Source of the DNA: Ostreococcus lucimarinus CCE9901
Lineage: Eukaryota; Chlorophyta; Mamiellophyceae; Mamiellales; Bathycoccaceae
Length of the DNA: 64,000 nt
Reading direction: 5' to 3'
Assembly: GCF_000092065.1 (NCBI RefSeq)
Contig: NC_009356.1
Span: 496,001 to 560,000 of the forward strand
This document shows, in pieces, positions 61,801 to 64,000 of the stretch. Each line of letters begins with the position of its first letter. The stretch's first letter is position 1. The notes under the pieces were generated by a model. It ran no database searches. It worked only from the letters and a program-made list of their open reading frames with translations, and had not been told where the DNA came from. The position numbers and the translations under genes were made by a program.

Positions 61801-64000
61801 CCCCGCACACCGCGCCAGCCCGAGCGTTGCGATCGATCGCCGCCGGGGCGTCGATCGCCGGGGCGCTGTGCGTTGAGCGGCTGCTTCCGGCGTTCGGTCG
61901 CCGGACGCCCGCCGCGTCGCGCGACGGCGCGGCGACGACCACGGCGTCGCCGGCACCGAAAGTCTCGAGCGTGTTCGTGACTGGCGGTCTGGGCGCGTTG
62001 GGTCAGACTTCGGCGGCGTGGTACGCGCATCGAGGCGTTCGCCACGCCTACTTGACTGGTCGCCGCGGGCGCGGAGAGTCCCTTCTGCTGCGATGGTCGT
62101 CGCGCGGCGGTACCGACGTGAGCGCATTGCACGTGCTTCGCGTCGACGCGTGTGCGACCGACGAGGCGTCGTACGGCGGTGCGCGCGCGCACGCGCGCGT
62201 GCGCGCACACGGCGTGCTGCACGCGGGCGGCGTGCTACGCGACTCTTTGACTGCTCGCCAATCCGCGTCGGCCCATCGATACGTGTGGTCGTCCAAAGTA
62301 GTGTCCGCGCACGCATTGCTCCGCCAGTGCGTCGGCGTCGAGCGCGGCGCGCGTCACATCGCGCTGTTCTCGTCGGTGGCGGCGCTGCTGGGGAGTCCAG
62401 GGCAATGCAACTACAGCGCGGCCAACGCCGCGCTGGACGCGCGAGCCGCACACGAGTGGTGCCGCGGGTACGCGGTGCAATCCGTGCAGTGGGGCGCGTG
62501 GGACGGCGCGGGAATGGCGCTGACAAACGCGTCTGTACTCAGGAACGCGCGCACGACAGGCATCGGCGTGCTCGATCCGCAAGCCGGGCTCGGGGCCGTA
62601 CACGTCGCGCTTCAGGGCGCATCAGTGACGGGTCGCTGGCGGGCAATCCAAGGCGTCCTGGCCGTCGTCCCGTTCCAGTGGTCCGTGCTCGCGCGCGCGC
62701 AGCGCTCGCGCGCGCTGATTGCGGAGTACCGCGCGGAGTCGGCGCGGTCGAGCGCTCCAGTCGCCGTCCATCCGGGCGCCGAGGAAGACGCGGCGCGCGA
62801 TGTGTCAGATGAGAGCGTGCGGCAGATCGTGGCCTCCGCCGTGACGCGCGCGCTCGGCAGAGACGTGTCGGTGGACGCGTCGCTCATGGAAGAGGGCCTA
62901 GACTCGCTCGCGGCGGTCGAGCTCGGAGGGGCGTTACAAAAGGAAACGGGCGTGAACATGCCGGCCACGCTGGCATTTGACTACCCGACGATCACCGCGA
63001 TATCTGGGTACCTGAAGGGTGCGATGCTGGCGCGATCGCGTGCGCGCCAATCGAGCGGCGCGGCGTCCAGCGCCGCTCGCACGCGCGCCGCGAGCGGCGC
63101 GGTCGCGCATTCGCGCGACTCGATGCCAGGTATTGCATCCAACGCGCGCGAAATCTTGGGTCTTGCGCCCGTTGTTATGGCCATCAGACGGAGCGTGCGA
63201 CGACTCGACGCGGATGATCGAGAGCCAAAGCCTGCTCGACATGGCGGCTCGGCGTTGTTTTCATCGTTCGTGAGGTGCGTCATGGCAGAGCGAGCCTCTG
63301 AAGATCGCTTCGACACGCCATCGTTGGGCAGGCAGCCGAGCGCGACAGCGCGCGTGGTCTCCTTGACGAAAGCCAGAGATTTCACTACACAAGCTCTCGA
63401 CAGCATGCCGAAATGCAACGAGATTGAGCTGAGCGTCGTCAGCGCTGTGTCGAGTAAGGCATCAGGCGCGCACGATGCCGTGCGTGTGAACAACATGCGA
63501 CATGCGTGCGGCGAAGTGTGTGATCCACAAAGCTCAAAATCGCACGAGTTCGTCGCTCGGCGTCTTGTGCAGTTTGGGTACTTCATCGAGCGCAGCTTGT
63601 TTGACGGGGAGCAGTTCTCCGTAACGGCGCACGAGGCGCGGTTGATGGACCCGCAGCAGCGCGTGCTCCTGGAGAACGCGCTCGCCGCGACGAGTGCGAC
63701 GCCGCACAGCGCGCCGAAGCCAGCCACAGCCGTGTCCGTCGGCGCTTGGACGTCTCAGTACGCAGACATGTGCCGCGTGTACGAGCCAACGCCGGGGCCG
63801 TACTCTGGCGTTGCTTCCGCCTTGAGCGTGCTGTGCGGTCGCGTATCGTACACGTTTGGTATGCGTGGCCCGTCCGTGTGTGTCGACACCGCGTGCTCCT
63901 CCTCGCTCGTGGCCGCGCATGTTGCGAGCTCTCACTTGCGCGATGGATCGTGCGAGGACGCCCTCGTCGCCGGCGTGAGCGTGAACGTCGGCATCGGCAC
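58848..64000 (+). CDS. Modular type I polyketide synthase, 5' part (KS-DH-KR-ACP-KS...)
   Basis: One frame is open from ATG 58848 (or 58872) to the window end, over 1700 codons. After ~200 unrecognised residues comes ketosynthase 1 (about 59460-60560), with MDPQQRLLL, VTIDTACSSSLVALH (active Cys), HGTGTPLGDPIE and KSMRGHTEPASG. A dehydratase follows (about 60690-61260) with LLDHRVADMHLMPATGHLEL (His) and CIQDASLQ (Asp). A ketoreductase (about 61970-62640) has VFVTGGLGALG and FSSVAALLGSPGQCNYSAAN. A carrier protein has MEEGLDSLAAVEL (Ser near 62904). A second ketosynthase begins near 63400 (DTACSSSLVAAH). No acyltransferase lies between KS and DH. Base composition turns GC-rich at about 61600 without breaking the frame. 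The product is unknown. Confidence 0.9.
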   Translation, partial: MSNLDTRAMSNPYFQVGRWDCTDELEGCQFSAPHTSVSVPNFEEIQTLHYTCVYEVAITCTQRHDMHNDEFAHVLSSVIELANRVDLTRLRQHHSIDNFATHVLTFRFILDLLRQTYQEYIKGSIENNSFEHVEFTFNNCMDGTHGMATCFKPNKKHSHLCYILDISQAERSCNGRTDDTKCVHDKITMNDRVLSAAKIPDNAVNKQFSASILNDVYGFDSSLFHISQSETLCMDPQQRLLLLAAADLYLSNTRVCQHDDSFCVHVGVSWNDFEEIRRKYSADFFSTYDSTGTSISVASGRIAYYFDFKGCAVTIDTACSSSLVALHQSMYAAGSLRESSALVCGINLILTTTMTHRFQLAGMMSSEHRCMTFDARADGYVRSEACNIVLLHFNGFTKTHRNVLRHDVHMSCVVNQDGTSTGLTAPNGTAQRNLMNELLSDVYNPSKHVGAKIHAHGTGTPLGDPIEVFAINSALSFSSLCRLYVSEKSMRGHTEPASGLCSTILAFVSGAQCKLHGQPHLQQLNNHILTSVDESIFQRSLHSSFPLTSMASVTTVSSFAFQGTNAMASLTYIDKCSIRVIRNTSGLRSLVKLETESPVRLPYTFSCLSIVNGKMIQLTSMIHDKTLKRLLDHRVADMHLMPATGHLELERELTKCALVRNEPYLLTKIAFMLPLKLDESNQLITEMNTHGRLRVGCGSGISNYWCSTARLQIPVGRAWCTDRTFYLTSKLVSRRFKGATATIAGTTPILDSQNVVNPCIQDASLQCSAYVLNTSAFASDTTYMDCVSLLKLPTTIQDVIVVNQTGKILVRSTHVDMLQKTQHVTESNNSVTSNSSSNNKTQTWIHRLLCKVSTVRMKAGLRTRTCLELARLLYHARQQRVLISNMQNLREVGSLHAPELMPIMREMGRKSMQDINSASASLCAVALLQACGARARVSGAHVRANDIVHEDASAAPAVCGSCVRATVQSSAQERSEPLVLSVASAPHTAPARALRSIAAGASIAGALCVERLLPAFGRRTPAASRDGAATTTASPAPKVSSVFVTGGLGALGQTSAAWYAHRGVRHAYLTGRRGRGESLLLRWSSRGGTDVSALHVLRVDACATDEASYGGARAHARVRAHGVLHAGGVLRDSLTARQSASAHRYVWSSKVVSAHALLRQCVGVERGARHIALFSSVAALLGSPGQCNYSAANAALDARAAHEWCRGYAVQSVQWGAWDGAGMALTNASVLRNARTTGIGVLDPQAGLGAVHVALQGASVTGRWRAIQGVLAVVPFQWSVLARAQRSRALIAEYRAESARSSAPVAVHPGAEEDAARDVSDESVRQIVASAVTRALGRDVSVDASLMEEGLDSLAAVELGGALQKETGVNMPATLAFDYPTITAISGYLKGAMLARSRARQSSGAASSAARTRAASGAVAHSRDSMPGIASNAREILGLAPVVMAIRRSVRRLDADDREPKPARHGGSALFSSFVRCVMAERASEDRFDTPSLGRQPSATARVVSLTKARDFTTQALDSMPKCNEIELSVVSAVSSKASGAHDAVRVNNMRHACGEVCDPQSSKSHEFVARRLVQFGYFIERSLFDGEQFSVTAHEARLMDPQQRVLLENALAATSATPHSAPKPATAVSVGAWTSQYADMCRVYEPTPGPYSGVASALSVLCGRVSYTFGMRGPSVCVDTACSSSLVAAHVASSHLRDGSCEDALVAGVSVNVGIG

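Noticed and set aside
61256-63935. Many Arg/Ala/Pro-rich ORFs on both strands in the GC-rich PKS part
   Set aside because: GC-rich coding DNA leaves few stops in other frames. The true frame has KR, ACP and KS motifs and is continuous.
1-64000. CRISPR arrays, bacterial operons or phage genes
   Set aside because: No regularly spaced repeats; genes are spliced and eukaryotic throughout.

Overview
The window is nuclear DNA of a compact green-lineage microalga, most likely a picoplanktonic prasinophyte of the Mamiellales (Ostreococcus, Micromonas or Bathycoccus type). The evidence is a set of eukaryotic housekeeping genes (gamma-COP, KIN17, SNW, SPT4, class I HDAC, separase, cyclin A, eIF4E, MAK16, UTP6, SWR1), plant-type genes (plant-like IMP dehydrogenase, LOG, arogenate-type TyrA, KEA antiporter, STN7-like kinase, SufE), intergenic spaces of a few hundred bases, and a modular type I polyketide synthase. 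The sequence up to about 61.6 kb is AT-rich by eye and carries many introns of about 41-60 nt. This matches the known low-GC outlier chromosome region of Mamiellales, which in Ostreococcus has been discussed as a candidate sex-determining region. From about 61.6 kb to the end the sequence is strongly GC-rich, and the change falls inside one open reading frame. The genus cannot be fixed from the sequence alone.

Layout: 0-9.1 kb IMP dehydrogenase (5' part, minus), ketopantoate hydroxymethyltransferase (plus), gamma-COP (plus), and a large dynamin/SLIP-GC-like GTPase in four exons (minus). 9.5-16.1 kb an OB-fold-like protein, a GC-rich PiT phosphate transporter, a small unknown protein, a LOG-type phosphoribohydrolase and a TAF8-like histone-fold protein in eight exons. 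16.6-24.5 kb KIN17, SNW/SKIP, arginyl-tRNA synthetase, a 96-residue homeodomain-like protein, sphingosine-1-phosphate lyase and SPT4. 24.5-36.5 kb SufE, HDAC, V-ATPase subunit c, KEA-type antiporter, TyrA dehydrogenase, isoleucyl-tRNA synthetase and UTP6. 36.6-51.2 kb separase, eIF4E, SWR1 remodeller, MAK16, glutathione reductase and cyclin A.

51.4-56.5 kb is an insertion zone. A small unknown gene is bracketed by a nearly perfect 90-bp inverted repeat, and next to it lies a two-gene DNA transposon. Its transposase (zinc-finger-like N-terminus, coiled coil, HTH, DDE_Tnp_4 domain with intact D-D-E) and a convergently coded FEN1/XPG-type nuclease with a SWIM zinc finger meet tail to tail with overlapping stop codons. 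Related ISL2EU-type elements are known for a YqaJ nuclease partner, so an XPG-SWIM partner looks new and is the most interesting system here. After it come an intron-containing tRNA-Leu(CAA), a PDZ-STN7-like kinase fusion and the polyketide synthase, which runs off the end (KS-DH-KR-ACP-KS, with no acyltransferase seen).

Most exon models below were rebuilt by hand from splice-site phase and family conservation. Introns cluster at the 5' ends of the longer genes, and some exons are as short as 19-24 nt, so simple ORF calls miss much of the coding sequence.
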